Origin: Caldimicrobium sp.
GTDB lineage: Bacteria; Desulfobacterota; Thermodesulfobacteria; Thermodesulfobacteriales; Thermodesulfobacteriaceae
Reading direction: 5' to 3'
DNA: 64,000 nucleotides
NCBI GenBank assembly: GCA_025060015.1
Contig: JANXDB010000054.1
Span: 1 to 64,000, forward strand
In this document: one piece after another, positions 51,944-60,610 of the stretch
Numbering within the stretch: the first letter of the stretch is position 1
How the letters are laid out: each line of letters begins with the position of its first letter
Program-made: the position numbers and the translations under genes
Notes under the pieces: generated by a model
The model's input: only the letters and a program-made list of their open reading frames with translations
Told to the model about the DNA's origin: nothing
The model's database searches: none

Positions 51944-53023
51944 ATGCCTGCTAAAAAATACAAAATTACCCCAAAAGGTTTAGAAAACCTCTTTGATCTC
52001 CTGTCAAGAAACTACAATATCGTAGGCCCAAGTGTTGAAAAGAGGCTGATCAAGTTTAAACAGGTGAAATCCCTTGATGATATAGCCTTTGGGTTTAAAT
52101 CTATCGAGGGGGCAGGTTTCTACAATTTAGAAAGGGATAACTGGTGGTTTTCTTACAATCGCCCAGCCAATACCCTGAAGGATTTCCTACATCCTGGTGA
52201 GAGATTCTTAACAGAGATCATAAAGGAGGATAATGAGGAGAAGACCTTTCAAGTTCCTAGATCCCCCTGGCAATATTGCTTTTTTGACATCAGATCCTGT
52301 GATCTGCAAGCTCTTTTCATAATGGATAAGGTCTTTAAAAAGGAGCCTTTCTACTTAGATCTGCGAAATAGGTCTTTAATAATCGCTGTGAATTGTAACC
52401 ATGCAATGGAAAACTGTTTTTGCACTATTACCAAAACAGGTCCGGAGATCAGGAAAGGCTTTGATTTACTCTTAACAGAGGGAGAAGATTACTTCCTATT
52501 AGAAGTTGGTTCAAAGAAAGGACAGATCTTGCTGGATCAGGTATCTGATAAAAGAGTTCCCTCACGGGGGGAGCTTGAGGATAAAAATAGAAGGCTAAGG
52601 ATGTTGAAAGGAGAAATGGCTGACAAATTCAATATGGAAAATATAGCTGAGAAACTGCTATCACGCCTGAATTTGACCTATTGGAAAGAGATAGAAGAGA
52701 GATGCCTATCCTGTGGAAATTGCACCTCTGTCTGTCCCACTTGTTTTTGTTATGATATCTTGGAGAAAAGCTCCCTATCCTTTGCAAAAACTCAACGCAC
52801 AATAGTTTGGGACTCCTGTTTTAGCCCTGACTTTGCTACGATCAATCGCTTCAATATAAGGGGAAGTCTTTCTTCACGTTATAGACATTGGATTCTCCAC
52901 AAATTTGTCTATTCAACCTTGCATTTTAAGAGGTGTAGCTGTGTTGGCTGTGGGCGGTGCATCACCTTCTGTCCCGCGGGGATTGACATAAGAGAGGAGG
53001 TCTTAAAGGTTGTCAGTTCCTAA
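51944..53023 (+). CDS. NiFe hydrogenase (sulfhydrogenase-type) beta subunit, iron-sulfur
   Basis: 359 residues from the ATG at 51944 (MPAKKYKITPKGLENLFDLL); a frame extending to 51842 adds only a stop-free, non-conserved stretch. FFDIRSCDLQALFIMDKVF near 113 and AVNCNHAMENCFC near 149 are typical of the HydB/anaerobic sulfite reductase A family. Two [4Fe-4S] sites follow: CLSCGNCTSVC (C254-C264) and CVGCGRCITFC (C333-C343). It passes electrons between the delta and gamma subunits. It has no ribosome site; TATATT ends 7 bp before the ATG, suggesting a leaderless operon start. It overlaps the next gene by 14 bp. Confidence 0.93.
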   Translation: MPAKKYKITPKGLENLFDLLSRNYNIVGPSVEKRLIKFKQVKSLDDIAFGFKSIEGAGFYNLERDNWWFSYNRPANTLKDFLHPGERFLTEIIKEDNEEKTFQVPRSPWQYCFFDIRSCDLQALFIMDKVFKKEPFYLDLRNRSLIIAVNCNHAMENCFCTITKTGPEIRKGFDLLLTEGEDYFLLEVGSKKGQILLDQVSDKRVPSRGELEDKNRRLRMLKGEMADKFNMENIAEKLLSRLNLTYWKEIEERCLSCGNCTSVCPTCFCYDILEKSSLSFAKTQRTIVWDSCFSPDFATINRFNIRGSLSSRYRHWILHKFVYSTLHFKRCSCVGCGRCITFCPAGIDIREEVLKVVSS

Positions 53024-53813
53024 AGACCCCTTTGAGTTCAAAACAGCCAAAGTCATGAAGGTAATAAGGGAATACGATTATGTTTATACCCTTTATCTGG
53101 AAAGCAAAGAGAGAGTTAAGCCTGGGCAATACCATATGCTCTATGCCTTCGGAAGAGGTGAAGCTCCTATTACCATTGCAGGCAAAACCAGAGGGGGGTT
53201 TATCCATACCATAAGGGCCGTAGGTAGTGTAACCAAAGCCCTGGTCAAATTGAAGGAAGGGGACCTAATATTTTACAGAGGTCCCTTCGGAAATTCCTGG
53301 AAACTAAAAGAGGCCTTTGGCAAAAGTCTGCTATTTATCTCTGGTGGTCTTGGTCTTGCAGCCACGAGATTTCCCTATGAAGAGGCCCTAAGAGTGGGTA
53401 AGTTTAAAAAGATCATCCATTTATATGGAGCCAAGGATAGTGAGAGCCTTTTATACAGATATCTCTATCCCCTCTGGTCTGCCAAAAGTGATTTTCGGGT
53501 GGTTGTGGAGAAGACAAAGGGCAACAGAACCTTGAAGGTAGGCCTAGTTACGGATCTATTAAAAGAAGCCCCTTTGGATGAGAATACCATGGTTTTTATC
53601 TGTGGACCAGAACCCATGTTCAAAACTTGCCTTGAGATTCTCAGGCAAAAGGGAGTCCCTGATGAGAGAATTTTTCTCTCCTTAGAAAGACACATGAAAT
53701 GTTCCATCGGATCCTGTGGACATTGTATGCTTGGTCCCTATTATGTCTGTAAGGATGGACCTATATTCCCCTACTCTTTGATAAGAGTTTTTCACGAAGA
53801 AAAGGAGCTATGA
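53010..53813 (+). CDS. NiFe hydrogenase gamma subunit, FAD/NAD(P)-binding
   Basis: 267 residues. A ferredoxin-NADP reductase-like diaphorase subunit: FAD domain KPGQYHMLYAFGRGEAPITIAG near 35, NAD(P) domain GKSLLFISGGLGLAATRFPYEEAL near 108, and VFICGPEPMFKTCLEIL near 193. A C-terminal Cys motif CSIGSCGHCMLGPYYVC binds a [2Fe-2S] cluster. It gives the hydrogenase NAD(P) specificity. It overlaps the beta gene by 14 bp and the delta gene by 4 bp. Confidence 0.93.
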   Translation: MSVPKDPFEFKTAKVMKVIREYDYVYTLYLESKERVKPGQYHMLYAFGRGEAPITIAGKTRGGFIHTIRAVGSVTKALVKLKEGDLIFYRGPFGNSWKLKEAFGKSLLFISGGLGLAATRFPYEEALRVGKFKKIIHLYGAKDSESLLYRYLYPLWSAKSDFRVVVEKTKGNRTLKVGLVTDLLKEAPLDENTMVFICGPEPMFKTCLEILRQKGVPDERIFLSLERHMKCSIGSCGHCMLGPYYVCKDGPIFPYSLIRVFHEEKEL

Positions 53814-54514
53814 TACTCGGAGTTTTTAAACTCACCTCCTGTGGTGGTTGCCAATACAGCATCCTTGACTTGGGGAAATCTTTGCTTGAGCAGAAAATCT
53901 TTTACTTTACGGAGATTAGCTCCTCTAATCTCTGGCATACCTTTGATGTGGCATTTGTGGAGGGATCTGTCACCAACGATGATGAGAAAGAACTTCTGCT
54001 TAAGATAAGACAAAAGGCAAAGTTCTTAGTTGCTCTTGGAGCCTGCGCTGTGTCTGGAGGAATTCAGGCCATACAAAGGTCAAAGAAGGACAAGGGTCTT
54101 ATTTTCTACTCCTATCCCCTTTCTGACTTTGTCTCCGTTGATCTCGAGTTACGAGGCTGTCCTGTCAAGTCAGAACACATAGAAGAGACTCTTTTTAGTC
54201 TCTCCGTTGGCAGTGTGCCCTATTTTCCAGATTATCCTCTGTGCATAGAGTGTAAGAGAAAGGGTAATCCCTGTCTTATGATCACCCATAAAATCCTCTG
54301 CTTAGGGGTTATAACCCAGGGAGGCTGTGGAGCCCTGTGTCCTTCTCTCAACAGAGGCTGTTACGGTTGCTTTGGCCCTGTGAAAGGCGCTAATCTTAAG
54401 GCCTTTTTTAGATGTGCCTTAAGGATGGGTTTAACAGAGGAAAAAATCCGAGAAATCATTATGAACAGTTTCAACGGCTACCACCAGATCTTCAGAGAGT
54501 TATATGACAAATAA
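53810..54514 (+). CDS. NiFe hydrogenase delta (small) subunit
   Basis: 234 residues. LTSCGGCQYSILDLG near residue 9, VEGSVTNDDEKE near 50, VALGACAVSGGIQAI near 77 and the C-terminal cysteine-rich stretch CGALCPSLNRGCYGCFGP identify a NiFe-hydrogenase small subunit of the short cytoplasmic type, without a Tat signal. It carries the Fe-S relay next to the active site. An ATGA overlap joins it to the gamma gene, and it overlaps the alpha gene by 11 bp. Confidence 0.93.
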   Translation: MILGVFKLTSCGGCQYSILDLGKSLLEQKIFYFTEISSSNLWHTFDVAFVEGSVTNDDEKELLLKIRQKAKFLVALGACAVSGGIQAIQRSKKDKGLIFYSYPLSDFVSVDLELRGCPVKSEHIEETLFSLSVGSVPYFPDYPLCIECKRKGNPCLMITHKILCLGVITQGGCGALCPSLNRGCYGCFGPVKGANLKAFFRCALRMGLTEEKIREIIMNSFNGYHQIFRELYDK

Positions 54515-55781
54515 GATTGACTTTCTAACCAGAGTTAGTGGCCTTGCCAATCTTGAAATTATTGCAGAGGATAACCTCCTAAAGGAGGTAAGATTCTCTG
54601 TGAGAGAAACGCCGAGGCTAATAGAAAAACTACTCTTAGGTAGATCATACAAAGTTATTCCCGAGATTACAGCTCGTATCTGTGGCATATGCCCTGTTGC
54701 TTATCAGCTAACGGCCTTACAGGCTATAGAAGATGCCTTTGGAATAAAGCCAACAAAGGAGGACCTCTCTCTTAGAAAGCTTATATATCTTGCAGAGTGG
54801 ATCTATAGTCATACTCTACACCTTTTCTTTGTTCATCTCCCAGACTATTACAAGGTGAACTCCTTTTTAGAGCTCTTTCAGATTGAAAGAGAACTTTTGG
54901 AGAAGGCCTTTTTCCTCAGAGAAACTGCCTGCAGAATCATCGAAAAACTTGGTGGCAGAGCCATACATCCCCTATCCCTCATTCCTGGGGGCTTTTCCTC
55001 TTATCCCGACTCCTTATCCCCCCTCATTGATCCTCTCCGGAACTCACTAAAGATTGCAGAGGAGCTCTTTACTAAGCTATGTTCTATGACTTTCCCAGAA
55101 TTCTCTCTAAGTGAGGTCCAATTTGTCTCATTACTCGATGAGGATGATTATCCTATTCTTGATGGCATCATTTACGATGGTAAAAGAAAAATCGATAAAA
55201 GGTCCTTTAGAGATTACTTTCTTGAGGTTGAACGCCCCTACTCTACGGCAAACCACTCACTGACAAAGGAGGGAAAGCCTTATGTTGTGGGACCAATGGC
55301 CAGATTTGAGCATGCCTTTGAAAAACTCTCCCCAAGAGCCAAAGAGTTGGCAACAAAACACGGTATAATACCCCCTGTTGATAATCCCTTTCTAAGCCCT
55401 TTGATAAGGATGCTTGAGATTGTACACTCCGTAGAGCTTGCCTTGGAAATAGCTAAGGGTTATATAAAACCAAAGAAAGTCCCCCAGGAACTAAAGCCAA
55501 GTGAAGGGGAGGGCATCGGAATAACAGAGGCCCCACGAGGCATACTTTGGCACCATTACAAGTTTGACAGCCAGGGTCTGATTACCCATGTGAATATCGT
55601 GACCCCTACCTCCCAAAATTTAGCCTCCATTGAGCTTGCTCTTTTTAAATCGCTATCAAAGGAGAAAGGCTTGGAGGAGGCAAGTATTAGAAACAGGGCG
55701 GAGACTATGATTCGGAACTTTGACCCTTGTCTTCCCTGCGCCACCCACTTTTTAGAAATTAGTATCAAAAAATTAGACTAA
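54504..55781 (+). CDS. NiFe hydrogenase alpha (large, catalytic) subunit
   Basis: 425 residues. Both active-site motifs are present: N-terminal ARICGICPVAY (C60, C63) and C-terminal DPCLPCATH (C409, C412, H415). The last ten residues after His415 should be removed by a maturation protease. The PVAY form at L1, with Tyr where many groups have His, and the beta-gamma-delta-alpha order fit group 3b cytoplasmic NAD(P)-linked hydrogenases (Pyrococcus sulfhydrogenase type), which oxidise or evolve H2 and can reduce sulfur. No hyp genes or protease gene are in the window. Confidence 0.95.
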   Translation: MTNKIDFLTRVSGLANLEIIAEDNLLKEVRFSVRETPRLIEKLLLGRSYKVIPEITARICGICPVAYQLTALQAIEDAFGIKPTKEDLSLRKLIYLAEWIYSHTLHLFFVHLPDYYKVNSFLELFQIERELLEKAFFLRETACRIIEKLGGRAIHPLSLIPGGFSSYPDSLSPLIDPLRNSLKIAEELFTKLCSMTFPEFSLSEVQFVSLLDEDDYPILDGIIYDGKRKIDKRSFRDYFLEVERPYSTANHSLTKEGKPYVVGPMARFEHAFEKLSPRAKELATKHGIIPPVDNPFLSPLIRMLEIVHSVELALEIAKGYIKPKKVPQELKPSEGEGIGITEAPRGILWHHYKFDSQGLITHVNIVTPTSQNLASIELALFKSLSKEKGLEEASIRNRAETMIRNFDPCLPCATHFLEISIKKLD

Positions 55782-55813
55782 GAAACTGAACACTTTTAAG
55801 GTTACACCTACTG

Positions 55814-55830
55814 CGCACCTGTTAGGTGCG
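55814..55830. promoter_or_regulatory. Palindrome CGCACCT-N3-AGGTGCG, copy 1
   Basis: Two perfect 7-bp arms around GTT. A nearly identical palindrome is at 60549-60571. It lies 33 bp after the hydrogenase alpha gene and about 97 bp upstream of the uspA -35. No T-run follows on either strand, so a regulator-binding site is more likely than a terminator. The regulator is unknown. Confidence 0.6.
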
Positions 55831-55926
55831 AAAGTTGTTTGGTTTGATCAAGAGAAAACTGTGGATAACTGCGAGAATTTACAGGCTATGTTTAGAGTTT
55901 CGAAAATCTTTAGCTAAAGATTACCT

Positions 55927-55954
55927 TTGACAGATAAACTTTTTTCTATACAAT
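55927..55954 (+). promoter_or_regulatory. Promoter of the universal stress protein gene
   Basis: Perfect -35 TTGACA (55927-55932), 16-bp spacer, -10 TACAAT (55949-55954). The start codon at 56008 follows about 45 bp later with a GGGAGG ribosome site, so this gene has a conventional leader. Confidence 0.85.
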
Positions 55955-56007
55955 AGTCTTAAGAATGCCTTTTATTTGGCATTGAATACCCAAGATGGGA
56001 GGTTTTT

Positions 56008-56877
56008 ATGGAACTTTACAGGAGGATTTTGGCCTGCCTAGATGGATCTAAGGAGAGTTTCAATGCTTACGAAAATGCCCTCAAATTGGCAAAGAGCATA
56101 AATGCTAGCCTTACTGCCCTGACAGTTATCCCTCTGGGTGTAGAGCTAAGTAGCGCACTCTCTCTATTCCTTGGCATAAGGGATTTATACAGAAAAAATG
56201 CTGAAAAAATTTTAAAAGAAGCAAAAGATCTGGCAACAGAGGAAGGCTTGAAGGTTAAACTACTTATTGAGGAGGGGGAGCCCTTTCAGAGAATTGTAGA
56301 CATAGTGTACGCAGAGGACATAGATCTAATCTTCATGGGAAAAAGCGGGAAAAGTGGTTTGGCCAAGGGCATTCTTGGTAGCACAGCTATTAGAACCATA
56401 GGTGTAAGCCCAATAGATGTTATGATCCTTCCAAAAGAGGTGCCTCTGAGATTTAATAGAATACTGGTTCCTGTTGATGGATCCGCTTATTCTGAGAAAG
56501 CAGCCTTAAAGGCCCTGGCGCTTGCTAAACATTTTCAAAGCAAGGTTTTAATTCTCTCAGTGGTGGAACTCATTCTCACTGATCTTTACGAAGTGCCAGG
56601 AGATCTTTATAAAGTATTAGAATCTCTCAAATTTTCAGCAGAGGAAAATGTAAGAAAATTGAAGGCACAGTTTAAAATGGAAAATATCGATTGCGATGTC
56701 TTGGTTACCGAAGGTGCTCCTCCTGATAAGATCTTGGAAATAGCAGAAAAGGAGGAGATTACCCTTGTTGTGATGGGTTCTCATGGTAAGAGGGGGTTTA
56801 AACGTCTTCTTCTTGGAAGTGTCACGGAAAGGGTTATAAATTTTGGAAATCTTCCAGTTTTAGTTGTCAAAAGTTAA
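56008..56877 (+). CDS. Tandem-domain universal stress protein
   Basis: 289 residues, two Usp domains (about 1-143 and 148-289). Domain 1 starts YRRILACLDGSKES and ends GKSGKSGLAKGILGSTAIR, which keeps the G-x2-G-x9-G-S/T ATP motif in altered form. Domain 2 starts FNRILVPVDGSAYSEKA and ends MGSHGKRGFKRLLLGSVTERV, a canonical ATP-binding type. Usp proteins help survival under starvation and oxidative or heat stress. Single-gene unit with its own promoter; convergent with the DUF3334-like gene. Confidence 0.93.
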   Translation: MELYRRILACLDGSKESFNAYENALKLAKSINASLTALTVIPLGVELSSALSLFLGIRDLYRKNAEKILKEAKDLATEEGLKVKLLIEEGEPFQRIVDIVYAEDIDLIFMGKSGKSGLAKGILGSTAIRTIGVSPIDVMILPKEVPLRFNRILVPVDGSAYSEKAALKALALAKHFQSKVLILSVVELILTDLYEVPGDLYKVLESLKFSAEENVRKLKAQFKMENIDCDVLVTEGAPPDKILEIAEKEEITLVVMGSHGKRGFKRLLLGSVTERVINFGNLPVLVVKS

Positions 56878-56879
56878 TA

Positions 56880-57479
56880 TTAAAAGAGTTCCTTCAGCAA
56901 ATCCTCAGCTAAAGATTCAGTGCCTTCGTTTGTCTCAACTGGAATAAACTCCGTTTGCTCAAGAGAAATTTCAGCATAGAAGGGATTACCATCTTTGGTC
57001 CTAAAACAAAGCCTTCTACATTGCTGGGCATTCGATAGAGTATTAATGTACATAACTATGGTATGTGATATGGGAATGGCTCTTGGTTGATGGTTTGTGG
57101 CACTAAGACCGTAAGTATTTTCCACTTTTTTGCGAAAATTTCCTATTATTTGATTAACCATTTCACCGATGAAATTGGTTACTTCGTCTGAATAAGGGTC
57201 AGTGGCAATTTCAGCCTCTGGCACACCTAAAAATAGCATGGATGTTCTGTAAAGCTCTAAAGCTGCCTTATATGAAAAATTCATGCAGAGTAATCCATTG
57301 TAATCTCCATTAAATTCGACAAAAGCAGCTATATCTGGTCTTAGGGCAACGAATTCCAGTTTTTGCAAGGTAGGCGCAATCCTTAGGGTGGTTCCAGTAT
57401 TTATCGATAGAACCTCTCTTATAACCTCGGCCAGGATCTGCGAAACCCTGTTTATTGTTGAATCGTGTCTTAATGTCAC
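56880..57479 (-). CDS. CheX-like protein (DUF3334 type)
   Basis: 199 residues. NGLLCMNFSYKAALELYRTSMLF near 62-86 and SDEVTNFIGEMVNQIIGNFRKKV near 98-120 resemble the E-x2-N and helix pattern of CheC/CheX phosphatases. The overall layout fits DUF3334 proteins. CheX-type proteins dephosphorylate CheY, but the catalytic Glu/Asn pair appears only once and somewhat altered, so activity is unproven. It is last in the rpsF-dnaB operon, 9 bp after dnaB, with AGGAGGA before the ATG, and may connect to chemoreceptors such as the one at 17944. Confidence 0.7.
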   Translation of the reverse strand: MTLRHDSTINRVSQILAEVIREVLSINTGTTLRIAPTLQKLEFVALRPDIAAFVEFNGDYNGLLCMNFSYKAALELYRTSMLFLGVPEAEIATDPYSDEVTNFIGEMVNQIIGNFRKKVENTYGLSATNHQPRAIPISHTIVMYINTLSNAQQCRRLCFRTKDGNPFYAEISLEQTEFIPVETNEGTESLAEDLLKELF

Positions 57480-57488
57480 GTCCTCCTC

Positions 57489-58877
57489 CTAATAGGATTT
57501 TTCAAGATTGGCAAAGGAGGTAAAGGAAGAAAGATATGCCAACTTGATAGTAACACCGGAGGGGCCATTCCTCTGTTTACCGATGATAATCTCTGCTATC
57601 CCCTTTTCAGGCGTCCCCTTGTTGTATACTTCGTCTCTGTATATGAATAGAATTACATCTGCATCCTGCTCCAAAGCACCTGACTCTCTTAGATCCGCAA
57701 GCTGAGGTCTTTTATCAGGCCTTTCTTCCACCTTTCGATTTAACTGCGAGAGGGCTAATACCGGAACATTCAATTCCTTAGCCAGGGCCTTAAGTCCTGC
57801 AGAGATCTCCGATATCTCCTGCTCCCTTCGCTCTTTTCGCTCTAGACTTTTCATAAGCTGAAGATAATCTACTACGATGATTCCAAGGGGGGTCTCCTTC
57901 ATAACCTTTCTTGCCTTGGCCTTTACTTCTAAAATGTTAATACCTGAGGTATCATCTATAAAAATGGGAAGCTCACTCAGCATGCTTGCCCCGCTAATAA
58001 CTCTCTGCCAATCTTGGGTCTCAAGCTGTCCAGTCCTAAACTTTTGAAAATTTACCTTTCCCTCAGAACAGATCATACGAGAAACAAGCTGCTCTTTGCT
58101 CATCTCTAAGGAAAAAATTGCTGCCCCAAGCTTTGTTTGTTTAACAGCATTACACACTATGTTAAGAGCTAAAGCTGTTTTTCCCATCCCCGGACGAGCA
58201 GCAAGAATAACCAAATCCCCTCTCTGCAAGCCAGCAGTTAATCTATCTAATTCATAAAAACCAGTGGGAATTCCTGTTATGAGATCTCCTCTCTGATAGA
58301 GCATCTCTAAATGTTTTATGGTCTCTTTGATGACATCCCTTACAGGCGCAAAGGTTTCCTTTTTGCCATGGTAGGCTAAATCGAATAGGGCCTTTTCAGC
58401 GTGGCTTAGAAGTTCCTGGGAGTCCTCTCCTGAGTAATAGCAACGGTATATCAAATCTTGACTGATACGAATAATCTCTCTTAGAATGCTTTTCTCTTTC
58501 ACAATCTTAGCATAGTGGACCAAATGAGCTGAAGTTGGAAGTAAACTAGCTAATTCTGAAAGATAGGTGGCCCCACCTGCTCTATCTAATTCTCCCATCT
58601 TTTCTAATTCATTATAAACGGTGACCACGTCTATTGGATCATCCTTTTCAAATAGTTGAATAAAAGCCTGGTAGATAAATCGATTGGAAGTGGAATAGAA
58701 ATCTTCTGGTCTTAAGAAGTCCAACACCTTTATTATGGACCCTGGATCAATGAGAATGGATGCTAGACAATATCTCTCTGCCTGTAGATCCTGTGGAGGT
58801 AGGAATTCCTCAGGTAGACTAACCTGCTCAGCCCTTTTTGAACCTCTTCTACTGCTCTTTCTCCTCTCAATGGTCAT
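57489..58877 (-). CDS. dnaB: Replicative DNA helicase
   Basis: 462 residues, no intein. The hexameric 5'-3' helicase of the replication fork. The N-terminal domain PPQDLQAERYCLASILID and the RecA-like domain are present. The latter has Walker A AARPGMGKTALALNI near 230, SLEMSKEQLVSRM near 258, IIVVDYLQLM near 335 (Walker B), ALSQLNRKVEERPDKRPQLADLRESGALEQDADVI near 375, and IIGKQRNGPSG near 435. It follows rplI by 3 bp, as in many bacteria. Confidence 0.98.
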   Translation of the reverse strand: MTIERRKSSRRGSKRAEQVSLPEEFLPPQDLQAERYCLASILIDPGSIIKVLDFLRPEDFYSTSNRFIYQAFIQLFEKDDPIDVVTVYNELEKMGELDRAGGATYLSELASLLPTSAHLVHYAKIVKEKSILREIIRISQDLIYRCYYSGEDSQELLSHAEKALFDLAYHGKKETFAPVRDVIKETIKHLEMLYQRGDLITGIPTGFYELDRLTAGLQRGDLVILAARPGMGKTALALNIVCNAVKQTKLGAAIFSLEMSKEQLVSRMICSEGKVNFQKFRTGQLETQDWQRVISGASMLSELPIFIDDTSGINILEVKAKARKVMKETPLGIIVVDYLQLMKSLERKERREQEISEISAGLKALAKELNVPVLALSQLNRKVEERPDKRPQLADLRESGALEQDADVILFIYRDEVYNKGTPEKGIAEIIIGKQRNGPSGVTIKLAYLSSFTSFANLEKSY

Positions 58878-58880
58878 GAA

Positions 58881-59333
58881 TTACTTTTCTTCGATAACCT
58901 CAACTCTTATGAAGACATATATATCTCCAGAGAGTTTCAGATTTACCTCATAATTACCAACAGTTTTAATGGGTTCATCAAGGACTATTTGTTTTTTCTC
59001 AATCTCAAAACCTTTATCTGCAAGGGCCTTAGCGATGTCACTGGCAGTAACGGAACCGTAAAGCCTTCCTTCTTCCACAGCCTTACGATAAAGGGTTAAG
59101 GTCATACCCTGTAATTTCTCAGCAAGACTCTGAGTCTTTTTTCTTTCTCGTTCAGCTTTGGCTAAGATAATGCTTCGCTCCTTCTCCAAAGCTTTCAATG
59201 TCTTTTGATTAGCTAAAATAGCTAAACCTTTGGGTATAAGGTAGTTTCTGGCAAAACCATCTTTAACCTTTACCACATCTCCTGCCTTTCCCAGTTTTGG
59301 TATATCTTTTCTTAAAATAACCTCCATTTTCAT
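58881..59333 (-). CDS. rplI: 50S ribosomal protein L9
   Basis: 150 residues. The N-terminal 23S rRNA-binding domain reads VILRKDIPKLGKAGDVVKVKDGFARNYLIPKGLA. The long central helix is NQKTLKALEKERSIILAKAERERKKTQSLAEKL, and a C-terminal domain includes GRLYGSVTASDIAKAL. Gaps of 6 bp to rpsR and 3 bp to dnaB place it in one operon. Confidence 0.98.
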   Translation of the reverse strand: MKMEVILRKDIPKLGKAGDVVKVKDGFARNYLIPKGLAILANQKTLKALEKERSIILAKAERERKKTQSLAEKLQGMTLTLYRKAVEEGRLYGSVTASDIAKALADKGFEIEKKQIVLDEPIKTVGNYEVNLKLSGDIYVFIRVEVIEEK

Positions 59334-59339
59334 TCCTCC

Positions 59340-59594
59340 TTAATCAATTTCCACTTCGGTGACAAAGGGCAAAAGTGCCATAATTCTTGCCTGTTTTATG
59401 GCAGTGGTTAATCTTCTCTGATGAAAGGCACAGTTACCTGTCTGCCTGCGGTGTAAAATCATACCCTTCTCATTTATGAACTGCTTCAAAAGATCTGCGT
59501 TCTTGTAATCTAAGGCCAAATTAGAATCGGCACAAAACCTACAGACCTTTTTTCTTGGAAAAATTCTCTTTTTCATAGTGATATTGTTATCCAT
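59340..59594 (-). CDS. rpsR: 30S ribosomal protein S18
   Basis: 84 residues. [64 protein letters not shown] is full-length S18. Two CxxC/CxxH-like positions (CRFC, NCAFH) suggest the zinc-binding C+ form. It is 2 bp after rpsF; the ssb gene that often lies between them is absent here. Confidence 0.97.
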   Translation of the reverse strand: MDNNITMKKRIFPRKKVCRFCADSNLALDYKNADLLKQFINEKGMILHRRQTGNCAFHQRRLTTAIKQARIMALLPFVTEVEID

Positions 59595-59596
59595 GT

Positions 59597-59947
59597 CTAA
59601 TTACCTCCCTTTGAACTCTGGCTTTCTGGTTTGAATCTATCCTCAAGCTTTACTATGATGAATCTCATTACCCTTTCGTCAATGCGAAAGTGACTTTCGA
59701 GCTCCTGAGGCAAGTTAGAATTCCCGTAAAACTCCATCAACACATAATAGCCCTGTTTCTTTTTTTGAATGGAATAGGCAAGCTTCTTAGTCCCCCATTC
59801 GTCAATTTTGAGAACATCTCCGCCATTTACCTGGATGATCTGTTTTAGTTTGTCAAGGAGAGCCTCTTTCTCCTCAACCCTATCGGGATGGATGATGAAA
59901 AGGGTTTCCCATTTGCGGATACGTTTTGGTTGGGGAAATTCGAACAT
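59597..59947 (-). CDS. rpsF: 30S ribosomal protein S6
   Basis: 116 residues. [63 protein letters not shown] is the S6 fold, with [24 protein letters not shown] lies upstream of the ATG. It is the first protein gene after tRNA-Val on the same strand (63 bp), so tRNA and ribosomal genes may share a transcript. Confidence 0.97.
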   Translation of the reverse strand: MFEFPQPKRIRKWETLFIIHPDRVEEKEALLDKLKQIIQVNGGDVLKIDEWGTKKLAYSIQKKKQGYYVLMEFYGNSNLPQELESHFRIDERVMRFIIVKLEDRFKPESQSSKGGN

Positions 59948-60010
59948 GATCCTTACCTCCTTTTGGTCTATTTGGCCCCCTCTGCCTTACAAAGGGAGCA
60001 AGGAGTCAAA

Positions 60011-60082
60011 TGGGCGGTGGAGGATTTGAACCTCCGACATCCACCGTGTGAGGATGGCGCTCTACCCCTGAGCTAACCGCCC
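60011..60082 (-). tRNA. tRNA-Val (anticodon CAC)
   Basis: 72 nt on the minus strand. Acceptor GGGCGGT (60082-60076) pairs with ACCGCCC, discriminator A at 60011. The anticodon stem CCATC/GGTGG encloses CTCACAC, giving CAC. The T arm is GGAGG/CCTCC around TTCAAAT. CCA is not encoded. It sits between mutT and rpsF, in the same direction. Confidence 0.97.
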
Positions 60083-60094
60083 AGTTGATCCCAT

Positions 60095-60499
60095 TTAATC
60101 AAAGTTAACAGGTTTTTGAATTTTTTCAAGTTTTAATCCTTCTAAGATAGACCTATCTGCAGGACAAAGCTCAAGGGTTGTAATCTCTTCTATTTCTATC
60201 CATCTAGCTTCTATTGCCTCCTTAGGAGAAGGCTCTCCCTCAGTATGGGCTTTAATCAGGATTAGCTCAATGAATTCATCTGGATATATATGCTTACACC
60301 TTGAGATGATCTCCAGGGGAACAACCTCTATTCCTAATTCCTCTTTGATTTCCCTTTTTAAGGCATCCTCAGGACTTTCTCCCTCCTCGACTTTACCTCC
60401 AGGAAATTCCCACAGGCCTCCTCTTTTCTTATGAAATGGTCTTCTAACCATAAACACCTTTCCCTCTCTTTCAATGAAAGCAGCAACTACTTTCATCAT
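60095..60499 (-). CDS. mutT: NUDIX hydrolase, MutT type
   Basis: 134 residues. VVAAFIEREGKVFMVRRPFHKKRGGLWEFPGGKVEEGESPEDALKREIKEELGIEVVPLE contains the complete Nudix box G-x5-E-x7-R-E-x2-E-E-x-G. Length and the start resemble MutT/CTP pyrophosphohydrolase, which removes oxidised nucleotides such as 8-oxo-dGTP. Substrate specificity is inferred. Its stop is 12 bp before tRNA-Val. It is divergent from pstS. Confidence 0.9.
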   Translation of the reverse strand: MMKVVAAFIEREGKVFMVRRPFHKKRGGLWEFPGGKVEEGESPEDALKREIKEELGIEVVPLEIISRCKHIYPDEFIELILIKAHTEGEPSPKEAIEARWIEIEEITTLELCPADRSILEGLKLEKIQKPVNFD

Positions 60500-60548
60500 A
60501 TATCACCAACTTTAAGACAAATTTCAAGAGTAAACAACCTTAGTATTT

Positions 60549-60571
60549 TTTCGCACCTGACAGGTGCGAAA
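60549..60571. promoter_or_regulatory. Palindrome CGCACCT-N3-AGGTGCG, copy 2
   Basis: A perfect 7-bp-arm palindrome extended by TTT/AAA to 10 bp per side, around GAC. It matches the copy at 55814-55830 in both arms and the right-hand AAA. It lies between divergent mutT and pstS, 40 bp upstream of the first Pho-type repeat. On the minus strand it is followed by A, not T, and on the plus strand by AAATCC, so it is not a terminator. Confidence 0.65.
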
Positions 60572-60610
60572 TCCTAATAGATATCATACCATGGAACTCT
60601 TATCTTTAGC

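Noticed and set aside
55814-55830. Terminator for the hydrogenase operon
   Set aside because: The hairpin is not followed by a T-run on either strand.
59888-60076. Plus-strand frame ending VEDLNLRHPPCEDGALPLS
   Set aside because: Reverse complement of tRNA-Val and of rpsF.
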